64,000 bases of DNA from NCBI GenBank assembly GCA_017551165.1, contig JAFZMO010000071.1, forward strand, positions 1 to 64,000, in the 5' to 3' direction. This document shows positions 37,541 through 45,702 of the stretch, one piece after another. Each line of letters opens with the position of its first letter. The stretch's first letter is position 1. The notes beneath the pieces are model-generated. The model was not told where the DNA came from, ran no database searches, and saw only the letters and a list, made by a program, of their open reading frames with translations. Source of the DNA: Lachnospiraceae bacterium. GTDB lineage: Bacteria > Bacillota > Clostridia > Lachnospirales > Lachnospiraceae. Both the position numbers and the translations under genes were made by a program.

Positions 37541-38914
37541 ATGACGAATTACCTGAACAATCGAACATTTTCCATACACACGCTCGGATGTAAGGTCAAC
37601 GCGTGCGAGTCGGAGGCGATCCGGGAGATGCTGATCGGGTGCGGATGCACCGCAAAACCGTTCGGTGAGGCAGTGGACATCACGATCATCAACACATGCA
37701 CCGTGACGAACATTGCGGACCGCAAATCGCGCCAGATGATCCACAAGGCGAAGGCTCAGTCGCCGGACGGGATCGTGCTCGCGACAGGCTGTTATGTACA
37801 GGAGCGCGCCGGCGAGCACACGGAGGATGATTCCGTGGATGTCCTTGTCGGAAACCGTCGCAAGGGCGAGATCCCGACGATCCTAAACGAGGTTTATGAG
37901 CGTCGCTCGCAGGGCGAGGCAGGCCCGTTTCTCTATGTGGAGGACGACAGCCGCCTGACGGCCTACGAGGAATTGCCGATGACGCACGAGAGTGAGCATA
38001 CGAGAGCGTTTCTCAAGGTTCAGGACGGATGCAACCAGTTTTGCAGCTACTGCGTGATCCCGTTTGCAAGAGGACGCATCAGCTCGAGAAAGCTCGAGGA
38101 CGTGGTTGCGGAGACAGAGGCTTTGGCCGAGACCGGCATTCGAGAGGTAGTGCTCAACGGGATTCATCTTTCCTCGTACGGACTGGACACTCACAGCGTG
38201 GCAGAACAGGCGAGTCTTCAGGTGAAGGAGGGCGAGATGCCGCTTCTTTTGTTGATCCGTGCAGTTGCTTCCGTGAAAGGCATCACGAGAGTACGGCTCG
38301 GTTCCCTTGAACCCCGGATCATGAGCGAGGAGTTTGTCAAGTCGCTCTCGGAGATCCCGAAGCTGTGTCCGCAGTTCCACCTGTCGCTGCAGAGCGGCTG
38401 TGACGAGACCTTGAAGGCGATGAACCGCAAATACACGACCGACGAATACCGTGAGGTCGTAAAGCGATTGCGGGAACATTTTTCGGATCCCGCGATCACG
38501 ACCGATATCATCGTCGGGTTTCCCGGGGAGACGGAGGAACAGTTTGAGACGAGCGTTTCGTTTGTCCGGGAGATCGGCTTTGCACAGGTGCATGTGTTCC
38601 CGTATTCCCGAAGAAAAGGGACGGTTGCGGACCGCATGGACGGGCAGCATACGGAAGCTGAGAAGAAGCGAAGAGCAGGCATCATGATCGCTGCCGCGGC
38701 GCAGACCATGCGCGAGTATCGCGAGAGGCACATCGGAGCTCTCGCGGAGGTTCTGTTTGAGGAGCCTGCGAAGATCGACGGCGTCGACTGTTATGTCGGT
38801 TTCAGCCGCGAATATGTGCCGTATGCGATCCTCAGCGATCAGGATATGTCCGGTCGGGAAATGACCGTGAAAGGGTGTCGGATTCTGTCGAACGGGACAA
38901 TGCTTTCGCAATAA
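37541..38914 (+). CDS. mtaB: tRNA t6A37 methylthiotransferase
   Basis: Radical SAM enzyme converting t6A to ms2t6A at position 37 of tRNAs reading ANN codons. The 457 residues have the UPF0004 domain with GCKVNACESEAI, INTCTVTNIADRKSRQ and ATGCYVQ (cluster cysteines), the radical SAM motif DGCNQFCSYCVIPFARGR with CxxxCxxC, and a TRAM-like C-terminus. IADRKSRQ and CKVNxxES are MtaB (YqeV) rather than MiaB features. ATG 37541 has AAAGG 8 bp upstream; an upstream in-frame start lacks support. Confidence 0.92.
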   Translation: MTNYLNNRTFSIHTLGCKVNACESEAIREMLIGCGCTAKPFGEAVDITIINTCTVTNIADRKSRQMIHKAKAQSPDGIVLATGCYVQERAGEHTEDDSVDVLVGNRRKGEIPTILNEVYERRSQGEAGPFLYVEDDSRLTAYEELPMTHESEHTRAFLKVQDGCNQFCSYCVIPFARGRISSRKLEDVVAETEALAETGIREVVLNGIHLSSYGLDTHSVAEQASLQVKEGEMPLLLLIRAVASVKGITRVRLGSLEPRIMSEEFVKSLSEIPKLCPQFHLSLQSGCDETLKAMNRKYTTDEYREVVKRLREHFSDPAITTDIIVGFPGETEEQFETSVSFVREIGFAQVHVFPYSRRKGTVADRMDGQHTEAEKKRRAGIMIAAAAQTMREYRERHIGALAEVLFEEPAKIDGVDCYVGFSREYVPYAILSDQDMSGREMTVKGCRILSNGTMLSQ

Positions 38915-38918
38915 ACTG

Positions 38919-38947
38919 TTGCTATTTGGACAGTTTTGGGGTATTAT
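38919..38947 (+). promoter_or_regulatory. Candidate promoter for ireB-ruvX operon
   Basis: TTGCTA (38919-38924), 17 bp, TATTAT (38942-38947), in the 111-bp gap after mtaB. The -35 overlaps a weak AAACTGT/ACAGTTT hairpin that might help end mtaB. Confidence 0.45.
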
Positions 38948-39025
38948 ATCAATATCCACGCACGCGCGTGTATGGATTGCGGGGCATGGGGTGCCGCGCA
39001 GCATGTATAAAGAGAGGTATTCTAT

Positions 39026-39283
39026 ATGAGCAAGGTTGATCTGAACAACACCATGAATTATCCGATCCCGGAGCGCACCAACAACATTCGCGAGATCCTT
39101 AAGAATGTCTATGTCGCACTTCGCGAGAAAGGATACAATCCTACTTCGCAGCTGGTAGGCTACCTGATGAGCGGGGATCCCACGTACATCACCAGTTACC
39201 TCAACGCAAGAAGTCAGATCGCCAAGATTGAGCGCGACGAGATCATTGAGGAGCTTGTCAGCCTGTATCTCAAGGAACTCTAG
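39026..39283 (+). CDS. ireB: IreB-family regulatory phosphoprotein
   Basis: An 85-residue UPF0297/DUF965 protein. In Enterococcus IreB is a substrate of the PASTA kinase IreK, with phospho-threonines near the N-terminus, and is a negative regulator of cephalosporin resistance. This protein has the family-wide [23 protein letters not shown] and [16 protein letters not shown] segments. The enterococcal phospho-threonine region corresponds to the short N-terminus here, which has only Thr10. AGAGAGGT precedes the ATG. Leads the ireB-ruvX-DUF1292 run that is fixed in Firmicutes. No PASTA kinase in the window. Confidence 0.93.
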   Translation: MSKVDLNNTMNYPIPERTNNIREILKNVYVALREKGYNPTSQLVGYLMSGDPTYITSYLNARSQIAKIERDEIIEELVSLYLKEL

Positions 39284-39293
39284 GAGTGTGTCT

Positions 39294-39770
39294 ATGGAAG
39301 AGTTACGGCTTATCGGGCTGGACTTCGGCGCTGCCACGGTGGGCGTGGCCGGCAGCGACGCTTTGTTTTTAACTGCGCAACCGCTGACCGTGATCCGCAG
39401 AAAGCATGAGACCAAGCTGCGGCAGACGTATCAGCAGATTGAGGCGATCATCGCGGAGCGCGGTGTCAACGCCATTGTAGTGGGGTATCCGAAGCGTCTT
39501 GACAATTCGATCGGCGACCGTGCGGAGAAGACGGAAGCATTTGCGGCAGACCTGGAGCGACGTACGGGGCTGCCCGTTGTTTTGTGGGACGAACGACTGA
39601 CGACCGTGGAGGCGCATCGTATTCTCGATGCCGGCGGCGCCAAGCGCGAGCAAAAGGAAGAGGTTGTGGACATGCTTGCGGCGTCGATCATTTTGCGGTC
39701 CTACATGGAGTATCTCGGGGGCAATCCGGAGGAGAAGGAGAACCTTCTGAAGCGGATCCGCGAGTCATGA
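39294..39770 (+). CDS. ruvX: RuvX/YqgF-family RNase H-fold nuclease
   Basis: Putative Holliday-junction resolvase or pre-16S rRNA 5'-end nuclease. The 158 residues show [17 protein letters not shown] (catalytic aspartate; the usual DYG is DFG), [13 protein letters not shown] and [18 protein letters not shown] 39294 is chosen since GGAG is 7 bp upstream, overlapping the ireB stop; a longer frame overlaps ireB wholly. Essential in many bacteria. Confidence 0.92.
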   Translation: MEELRLIGLDFGAATVGVAGSDALFLTAQPLTVIRRKHETKLRQTYQQIEAIIAERGVNAIVVGYPKRLDNSIGDRAEKTEAFAADLERRTGLPVVLWDERLTTVEAHRILDAGGAKREQKEEVVDMLAASIILRSYMEYLGGNPEEKENLLKRIRES

Positions 39771-39795
39771 ATCAGAACATAAAAGGTGAAAATAT

Positions 39796-40065
39796 ATGAG
39801 CGAATCTTTGACTACCGTGAATTTTGAAGATGAGAACGGCGACCTGATCACGTTCGAAGTGATCGCACAGACCTCGAAAAATGAGCGCGACTACCTTCTG
39901 GTGGCCGACCCGGAGGACGACTGCGCGTACATCCTCGAGGCGACGCACAAGGACGACGACACGATCACATACCGCATGGTTGACAGCGACGACGAGCTGC
40001 GCAGCCTCGGTGTTTTGTTCGACGAACTCATGGAAGACGTGGACATAGAATTCGCTGAAGAATGA
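39796..40065 (+). CDS. DUF1292 acidic protein (YrzB-like)
   Basis: An 89-residue, strongly acidic protein (for example NFEDENGDLITFEVIAQT, ADPEDDCAYILEA and an Asp/Glu-rich tail). DUF1292 proteins follow ireB-ruvX throughout Firmicutes, but no activity has been shown. No catalytic motif or membrane segment. AAAGGTG precedes the ATG. Probably binds a partner through its acidic surface; this is only inferred from composition. Confidence 0.85.
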   Translation: MSESLTTVNFEDENGDLITFEVIAQTSKNERDYLLVADPEDDCAYILEATHKDDDTITYRMVDSDDELRSLGVLFDELMEDVDIEFAEE

Positions 40066-40077
40066 TGAAAGGATTTT

Positions 40078-41739
40078 ATGAGTTCAAAGAAAATTGTTAA
40101 GATCATACCGCTGGGCGGTTTGGAGCAGGTAGGTATGAACATCACGGCGATCCGGTACGGCGACGACATCATCGTCATCGACTGTGGCCTTGCCTTTCCG
40201 AGCGACGATATGCTCGGCATTGATCTGGTCATCCCGGATGTGTCGTATCTGAAGGAAAATATCGAGCACGTGCGCGGTTTCTTCATCACGCACGGCCATG
40301 AGGACCATATCGGCGCGCTGCCGTATGTGCTCCGCGAGATCCCCGTGCCGGTGTACGGAACGCAGCTGACGCTCGCGATCATCAAGAACAAGCTTGAGGA
40401 AGCACCGCAGTCCGTCGATGTTCCGCTCAATGTGGTCAACTACGGGGACACGGTTTCCTGCGGTTCGCTGACGGTCGAGTACATCCGTACCAACCACAGC
40501 ATCGCGGATTCCGCAGCGCTGGCGATCAACTCGCCGGCAGGAACGATCATTCACACGGGCGACTTCAAGATCGATTTTACACCCGTCTACGGGAAGACGA
40601 TCGATCTGCAGAGACTCGGCATTCTCGGCAACAAGGGCGTGCTTGCCCTTCTGTGCGACTCGACCAACGCGTTAAAGCCCGGCATGACCATGTCGGAGCG
40701 CACGGTCGGTAAGACATTTGACAACATATTTGCGGAGAATCAGAATCACCGCATCATCGTTGCGACGTTCGCGTCCAACGTGGACCGCATTCAGCAGATC
40801 ATCGACTGTGCGGTCAAGTACAACCGCAAGGTTGCGATCGACGGCAGGAGCATGGTCAACATCGTCAACACGGCGGTTGAGCTCGGATACATCCGCATGC
40901 CGGAGAACGTATTGATCCCGATCGAGGAGATCAACCGGTATCCGATGGAGCAGATCGTGCTGATCATGACCGGAAGTCAAGGCGAGCCGATGGCGGCCCT
41001 CTCGAGAGTTGCCTCCGCCGCACACCGCAAGATCAGCATTTTCCCCGGAGACGTCGTCATCATCAGTTCGACGCCGATCCCCGGCAACGAGAAGAGCGTG
41101 TTCCGTCTGATCAACGATCTCTCGATGCTCGGCGCACGCGTTATCTTCCAGGATACTCATGTATCCGGCCATGCATGTCAGGACGAGATCAAGTTCTTGT
41201 ACAGCCTGATCCGCCCGAAGTACGCGATCCCGATCCACGGCGAGTACCGCCACCGCATCGCGCAGCGCAACCTCTGCCTGGACCTCGGATGGGACAAGGA
41301 AAATGTCATCATCCTCAAGTCCGGCGATGTACTTTCGCTCACGAGCCGCAAGGCGGAGATCACGGACACGGTTCCCGCGAGAGGAATCCTCGTGGACGGC
41401 CTCGGCATCGGCGATGTCGGCAACATCGTGCTTCGCGACCGCCAGTATCTCTCGGAAAACGGTATCTTCATCGTCTCCACGTGTCTTGACTACGACTCGA
41501 AGCGCTTCTTAAGCACGCCGGTCATCGAGACCAGAGGCTTTGTGTACCTGAAGGATGCCGAGCATCTGATCGCGAGAGCAGAGCACATTGTGCAGGAGTG
41601 CATGGAGAAGTTTGAGATGTCCGACGGACGCGATGTGAACCGTCTAAAGTCCGAGATCCGGAACGAGCTGAGCGAGTTTATCTGGAAAGAGATCCATCGC
41701 CGTCCGATGATCCTTCCGATCATCACGGAAGCGTACTAA
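40078..41739 (+). CDS. rnj: Ribonuclease J
   Basis: Metallo-beta-lactamase/beta-CASP ribonuclease with 5' exo- and endonuclease activity, central to mRNA turnover in Firmicutes. The 553 residues include IDCGLAFP, the zinc motif FITHGHEDHIGALPYV near residue 70, HTGDFKID, the beta-CASP segment (about 220-370) with MTGSQGEPMAALSR, IPIHGEYRH and the RNase J C-terminal domain. GAAAGGA before ATG. Slightly short at the C-terminus but complete; a single copy is seen here, so J1 versus J2 cannot be assigned. Confidence 0.95.
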   Translation: MSSKKIVKIIPLGGLEQVGMNITAIRYGDDIIVIDCGLAFPSDDMLGIDLVIPDVSYLKENIEHVRGFFITHGHEDHIGALPYVLREIPVPVYGTQLTLAIIKNKLEEAPQSVDVPLNVVNYGDTVSCGSLTVEYIRTNHSIADSAALAINSPAGTIIHTGDFKIDFTPVYGKTIDLQRLGILGNKGVLALLCDSTNALKPGMTMSERTVGKTFDNIFAENQNHRIIVATFASNVDRIQQIIDCAVKYNRKVAIDGRSMVNIVNTAVELGYIRMPENVLIPIEEINRYPMEQIVLIMTGSQGEPMAALSRVASAAHRKISIFPGDVVIISSTPIPGNEKSVFRLINDLSMLGARVIFQDTHVSGHACQDEIKFLYSLIRPKYAIPIHGEYRHRIAQRNLCLDLGWDKENVIILKSGDVLSLTSRKAEITDTVPARGILVDGLGIGDVGNIVLRDRQYLSENGIFIVSTCLDYDSKRFLSTPVIETRGFVYLKDAEHLIARAEHIVQECMEKFEMSDGRDVNRLKSEIRNELSEFIWKEIHRRPMILPIITEAY

Positions 41740-41782
41740 ACCATAGACGCAGCTGTTGTGGGAAGCTGCGAGTGAGGAAAGT

Positions 41783-42214
41783 ATGAGCAAGAAAAAAAGA
41801 AAATCACAGGCAGGCAGATACGTCATTTCGATGTCGAACGGCATTGTCCGGTTGTTCATCGATCTGCTGTTCTATGTCATCGTGGCCTACGCGATCTACA
41901 AATTGTCGATCTACGCGAAGAGCTTCAGCTACCAGCTGTTCGGAAGCGTGCAGGTTGACGACTACGATCATGCGGTTGAGAAGGATATCCTGATCGAGCT
42001 CGGTGATTCCACGCGCGACGTCGGAAAGCGTCTCGAGCGCGACGGGATCATCGTCAACGAGCTGTCCTTCTACATCAAGGTCAAGATCAACAAACTGAAT
42101 ATTATGCCCGGTACTTACAAGCTTCGGACCGATATGAACTATGACGAGATACTGAATATCATAGCGGTGTCAACTGAGAAATTGGAAGAAGAAGAGGAGC
42201 TCCCGGATGAATGA
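41783..42214 (+). CDS. MltG-like membrane protein without the catalytic domain
   Basis: A 143-residue protein with one membrane helix (about 22-45) and an extracytoplasmic domain (VEKDILIELGDSTRDVGKRL, ELSFYIKVKINKLNIMPGTYKL, NYDEILNII) that resembles the N-terminal LysM-like subdomain of MltG/YceG, the murein endolytic transglycosylase. The catalytic part, which would add about 180 residues and a conserved glutamate, is missing; the protein ends in an acidic tail. It overlaps the next gene by 8 bp, and GAGGAAAG precedes its ATG. It may be a binding-only relative. Stubs like this sit before trmR in related Clostridia, by memory only. Confidence 0.6.
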   Translation: MSKKKRKSQAGRYVISMSNGIVRLFIDLLFYVIVAYAIYKLSIYAKSFSYQLFGSVQVDDYDHAVEKDILIELGDSTRDVGKRLERDGIIVNELSFYIKVKINKLNIMPGTYKLRTDMNYDEILNIIAVSTEKLEEEEELPDE

Positions 42215-42875
42215 TTCGCTGTTGGTGAATCCGCATATTGCAGAATACGCAAGTACTCTGGTCCCGGATCTGCCGGATTGGCTGGCGGACACGGAGCGCA
42301 GGGCAAGAATAGAGGAAGTTCCTATCATTCGTAAAGAAGCGCAGGGACTTCTTCGCTTTTTGTTGGCACTTTGCCGTCCGAAGAGCATTCTCGAGATCGG
42401 AACGGCGGTAGGATTTTCCGCATCCTTCATGGAGGATTGCGTCGGTTATGACGTGCCCCTGACGACGATCGAGAAGGTGCCGGCAAGGATCAAGGCAGCG
42501 AAGAAACTCTTCTCGGAAATGCCGCAGCTATCGAAGATCACGCTCCGCGAGGGGGACGCCGCAGAGGTTCTTGCGGATCTTGCTGCGGAGGATAAGAAAT
42601 TTGATTTTGTATTTCTGGATGCCGCGAAAGCGCAGTATCCGCAGTACCTGAAGCTGCTGAGGCCGCTTCTCACGGAAGGCGCCTTACTGGTGACTGACAA
42701 CGTGCTGCAGGAGGGAAGCGTCGCGGAGTCCAAATTTACGGTGCAGCGCAGAGATCGCACGATCCACCTGCGCATGCGCGAGTATATCGACGAATTGTTT
42801 CACGACGATTCGTTCACGAGCACGCTGCTCCCGGTCGGGGACGGTATGACCGTGAGCGTGTATCGCAGGAGGTAA
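42207..42875 (+). CDS. trmR: tRNA 5-hydroxyuridine methyltransferase (TrmR-like)
   Basis: Class I O-methyltransferase of the catechol-type fold that in Bacillus (YrrM) methylates 5-hydroxyuridine at tRNA position 34 to 5-methoxyuridine. The 222 residues have SAM motif SILEIGTAVGFSASF, FDFVFLDAAKAQYPQYL and LVTDNVLQEGSV, the cation-binding DAAKxxY and DN pair. It overlaps the MltG-like gene by 8 bp and lies 3 bp before a U32 protein, the same order as yrrM-yrrN/O, which strongly supports the tRNA role over small-molecule methylation. Confidence 0.87.
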   Translation: MNDSLLVNPHIAEYASTLVPDLPDWLADTERRARIEEVPIIRKEAQGLLRFLLALCRPKSILEIGTAVGFSASFMEDCVGYDVPLTTIEKVPARIKAAKKLFSEMPQLSKITLREGDAAEVLADLAAEDKKFDFVFLDAAKAQYPQYLKLLRPLLTEGALLVTDNVLQEGSVAESKFTVQRRDRTIHLRMREYIDELFHDDSFTSTLLPVGDGMTVSVYRRR

Positions 42876-42878
42876 TGT

Positions 42879-44147
42879 ATGCCGGACGGCACTACGGAAA
42901 ATCGAATTGTGAAGAAGCCGGAACTGTTGATCCCGGCCGGCTCACTCGAGGTCGTGAAGACCGCCGTCCGCTACGGTGCTGACGCCGTCTATGTCGGCGG
43001 CGAGGCGTTCGGACTGCGCGCAAAGGCGAAGAACCTGAACTCCGATGAGCTCAGGGAAGCAATACTTTATTGTCATGAGCGCGGTCGAAAGCTCTATGTG
43101 GCGACCAATGTGATCGCGCACGAGCCTTCGATGGACGCGTTTCGCGAGTACCTTAAGGCAGTGGGAGAAGCCGGGCCGGATGCGGTGATCATCGCGGATC
43201 CGGGAGCATTTTCCGTCGCGAAGGAAGTGTTGCCGAAGTCGGTTGCCATCCATATCAGCACACAGGCAAACAACGTAAACGCCGAGACATTCAAGTTCTG
43301 GTACGGGCTCGGAGCCGAGCGCGTTGTGTGCGGACGTGAGCTGTCGCTTGCGGAGATCAAAGAGATACGAGCACGCATTCCCGAGCACGCAGAGATCGAA
43401 GCGTTTGTCCACGGTGCCATGTGCATCTCGTACTCGGGACGTTGCCTGTTGTCCGCTTTTTTAACCGGGCGCGAGGCGAATCTCGGAGCATGTACGCACC
43501 CGTGCCGCTGGAAGTACGCAGTCGTCGAGGAGACTCGTCCCGGTCAGTACATGCCGGTCGAGGAGGACGATGGCGGTACATATATTTTCAACTCCAAGGA
43601 TCTGTGCATGATCGAGCACATTCCGGAGCTGCTGGAGGCGGGGATTGACAGTTTGAAGATCGAAGGGCGCATGAAGACCGCTCTTTATGTCGCCATTGTT
43701 GCTCGCGTTTATCGTGAGGCAATCGACACGTATCTTCGCGACCCGAAAGAATACAAAGCAAATCTTCCGCGGTACACCGCAGAGATTAAAAAGAGTGCGA
43801 ACCGCGGTTATACGACAGGTTTTTATTTCGGTCGTCCCGGGGAGGAAGGGCAGTCGTACGACGCCAACACGGAGACCAGAGAGGCCGTTTACCTGGGAAC
43901 GATCGAGACCGTCGATGCGGACGGCACTGTATCGTTTTTGCAGAAGAACAAATTCTCCGTCGGAGACACGATCCTTGTCATGAAGCCCGACGGCAGAAAT
44001 ATCGAGGCGCAGGTTCTCTCTATGAGGGATGAGGACGGAACGCCGATGGAATCCTGCCCGCATGCGAGCCGGACCGTATTTATGAAATTGAGTGTCACGC
44101 CGGAGATCGGCGATGTGATGCGAATGGATACCGAGGTAGTGAAGTGA
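42879..44147 (+). CDS. U32-family protein, tRNA U34 hydroxylation (TrhP-like)
   Basis: Peptidase U32/collagenase-like protein. Members YegQ/TrhP in E. coli and YrrN-YrrO in Bacillus form 5-hydroxyuridine in tRNA from prephenate, the substrate that TrmR then methylates. The 422 residues contain ELLIPAGSLEVVKTAV and the full U32 signature EAFVHGAMCISYSGRCLLS near residue 175, then GACTHPCRWKY with further cysteines for an iron-sulfur centre. Bacillus has two such genes here, this organism one. AGGAGG precedes the ATG. True protease action is unlikely. Confidence 0.87.
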   Translation: MPDGTTENRIVKKPELLIPAGSLEVVKTAVRYGADAVYVGGEAFGLRAKAKNLNSDELREAILYCHERGRKLYVATNVIAHEPSMDAFREYLKAVGEAGPDAVIIADPGAFSVAKEVLPKSVAIHISTQANNVNAETFKFWYGLGAERVVCGRELSLAEIKEIRARIPEHAEIEAFVHGAMCISYSGRCLLSAFLTGREANLGACTHPCRWKYAVVEETRPGQYMPVEEDDGGTYIFNSKDLCMIEHIPELLEAGIDSLKIEGRMKTALYVAIVARVYREAIDTYLRDPKEYKANLPRYTAEIKKSANRGYTTGFYFGRPGEEGQSYDANTETREAVYLGTIETVDADGTVSFLQKNKFSVGDTILVMKPDGRNIEAQVLSMRDEDGTPMESCPHASRTVFMKLSVTPEIGDVMRMDTEVVK

Positions 44148-44902
44148 AAAGAAGGACCGGAACAATCGCAAGAGTTTTCCTGTGTGCGGCAATCTGTATG
44201 ATCGCGGTCTTTCTTTGTGCATGTCAAAAGTCGCAAAATGAGACCCCCGTCGAGGAGACGCCGACTCCGATCGCAACTCCCACAGAGGTCACATCCCCGA
44301 CACCGACGTTTGGATTCCGCGATCCGACGATCGTGGATCTTCGCGCATACTCTGACACGAAGCATCCGTCACTCACGGGCGAGTACCGCAATGTATGGAA
44401 CTTAGCCCCTGCGCAGAACCTCGAGGCAACCGTATCCGGAGAAGGCTCTACGGTAGCATCGTTCCGCGTCATGTGGGAGGAAGAGTTCATCTACGTGCTC
44501 GTGCACGTGCTGGACTCCACGCCGGATACGTCCGCGAAGTCCGTGTATGACCGCGACAGTGTGTTCATCTACATCAACGAGGACGCAAAGAAGAACAAAT
44601 ATTACGGCGTCGGCGACGCATTTTACGTGGTGGATCGCGACGGCAAGGGATACCTCGGCACGGGAGCGTCCCAGGACGGATATGAGTGCTGTGTCTACGG
44701 AGACGGCACCGGAAACGGATATTATGCAGAAGTGAAGATCCCGCTGCTGACTGTCACGGGACGGTTCGACCGCACGATCGGTTTTGACGTACGTGTGAAC
44801 AATGCGGAGGACGGTAAGCTTAAGCACGCGATCCAGTGGGCGGATGTCGAGGGACACACCGATGTCACGCTGCGCGGCGTCGGAATCATCTCAATGGACT
44901 GA
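44144..44902 (+). CDS. CBM9-like domain lipoprotein, copy 1
   Basis: A 252-residue exported protein: basic start, hydrophobic stretch and a lipobox-like FLCAC with Cys27 as likely lipid site. A Pro/Thr-rich linker (about 34-60, ETPTPIATPTEVTSPTPTF) leads to a C-terminal carbohydrate-binding CBM9-like domain (about 70-250; FRVMWEEEFIYVLVHVLD, DSVFIYINED, TIGFDVRVN). The start is GTG at 44144, overlapping the U32 gene by 4 bp. The next gene has the same domain. Such domains bind sugar chain ends; here a cell-wall or dietary glycan is possible but unproven, as no catalytic domain is attached. Confidence 0.75.
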   Translation: MKRRTGTIARVFLCAAICMIAVFLCACQKSQNETPVEETPTPIATPTEVTSPTPTFGFRDPTIVDLRAYSDTKHPSLTGEYRNVWNLAPAQNLEATVSGEGSTVASFRVMWEEEFIYVLVHVLDSTPDTSAKSVYDRDSVFIYINEDAKKNKYYGVGDAFYVVDRDGKGYLGTGASQDGYECCVYGDGTGNGYYAEVKIPLLTVTGRFDRTIGFDVRVNNAEDGKLKHAIQWADVEGHTDVTLRGVGIISMD

Positions 44903-44915
44903 CAGGAGGAAAAAC

Positions 44916-45677
44916 ATGCGAAAGAAACAGACAATCGCATCGGTTTTATGCGCTGCGGCGTTTCTTCTTGTCGTAGTCTTCGGAGCCGGGGCGTTCCACC
45001 GTGCGGCAGGAGCTCCGGAAGATAACGCGGAGACGGCAACGCCGACACCGACACCGTATGACCGCATTTCTCCGAAGGACTCTAAGAAGAATTCGGCGAC
45101 GGCCTCGGACAAGCGGGCAAGCGCGGTGAAGATCCCGATCCTGCGCGTCGACGGCGTCGAGGAGAAGGCTTGGACAGTATGTGACCGCTATGAGACGGAC
45201 AATGTCGTGTATGGGGAGAGAGGAGCCCACGGATGGTTCCGGTCATACTCCGATGCAAAATATCTCTATCTCTTCATCCACGTGGATGACGACACGCCGA
45301 ACAACAAGGGTGAGATCCCGACGCGGTGCGACTGCGTTGAGATCTTCATAAATGAGGACGGAACAAAGCCTTCCGAGTTCGGTACCGGTGACAGCCACTA
45401 CATCTTTATGCGCAACGGAAACTGCGCACTCAGAAGCGGCGCCGACGTCAATTTGCTGACGTTTACCGTGGTTTCCACGGACGACGGATACGATCTCGAG
45501 CTGTCGCTGGAATGGGCTCTCGAAGCAGGAGCAAGAGCCGACGATATCGGATTCGACCTTCGCATCAATGATTCGCAGAAGGAAGGATCTCGCGACTACA
45601 TTGAACAGTGGAGCGACACCTCGATGATGACGCACGAGAATCTCTCAAAGATCGGAACATTGACGATCCGCAAATGA
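44916..45677 (+). CDS. CBM9-like domain exported protein, copy 2
   Basis: Tandem relative of the previous gene, 253 residues. A single N-terminal hydrophobic segment (about 7-25, SVLCAAAFLLVVVFGAG) lacks a lipobox cysteine at the right place, so it is either a membrane anchor or cleaved signal. A short Thr/Pro linker is followed by the CBM9-like domain (about 75-250: KYLYLFIHVDDDT, CVEIFINEDGT, DIGFDLRIND). The copies share domain layout and spacing but have diverged. ATG 44916 is preceded by CAGGAGGA. Both genes precede two MutS-like genes in one apparent transcription unit. Confidence 0.73.
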   Translation: MRKKQTIASVLCAAAFLLVVVFGAGAFHRAAGAPEDNAETATPTPTPYDRISPKDSKKNSATASDKRASAVKIPILRVDGVEEKAWTVCDRYETDNVVYGERGAHGWFRSYSDAKYLYLFIHVDDDTPNNKGEIPTRCDCVEIFINEDGTKPSEFGTGDSHYIFMRNGNCALRSGADVNLLTFTVVSTDDGYDLELSLEWALEAGARADDIGFDLRINDSQKEGSRDYIEQWSDTSMMTHENLSKIGTLTIRK

Positions 45678-45702
45678 TCGTCGCAACAGGGGAGGATAAC
45701 CA

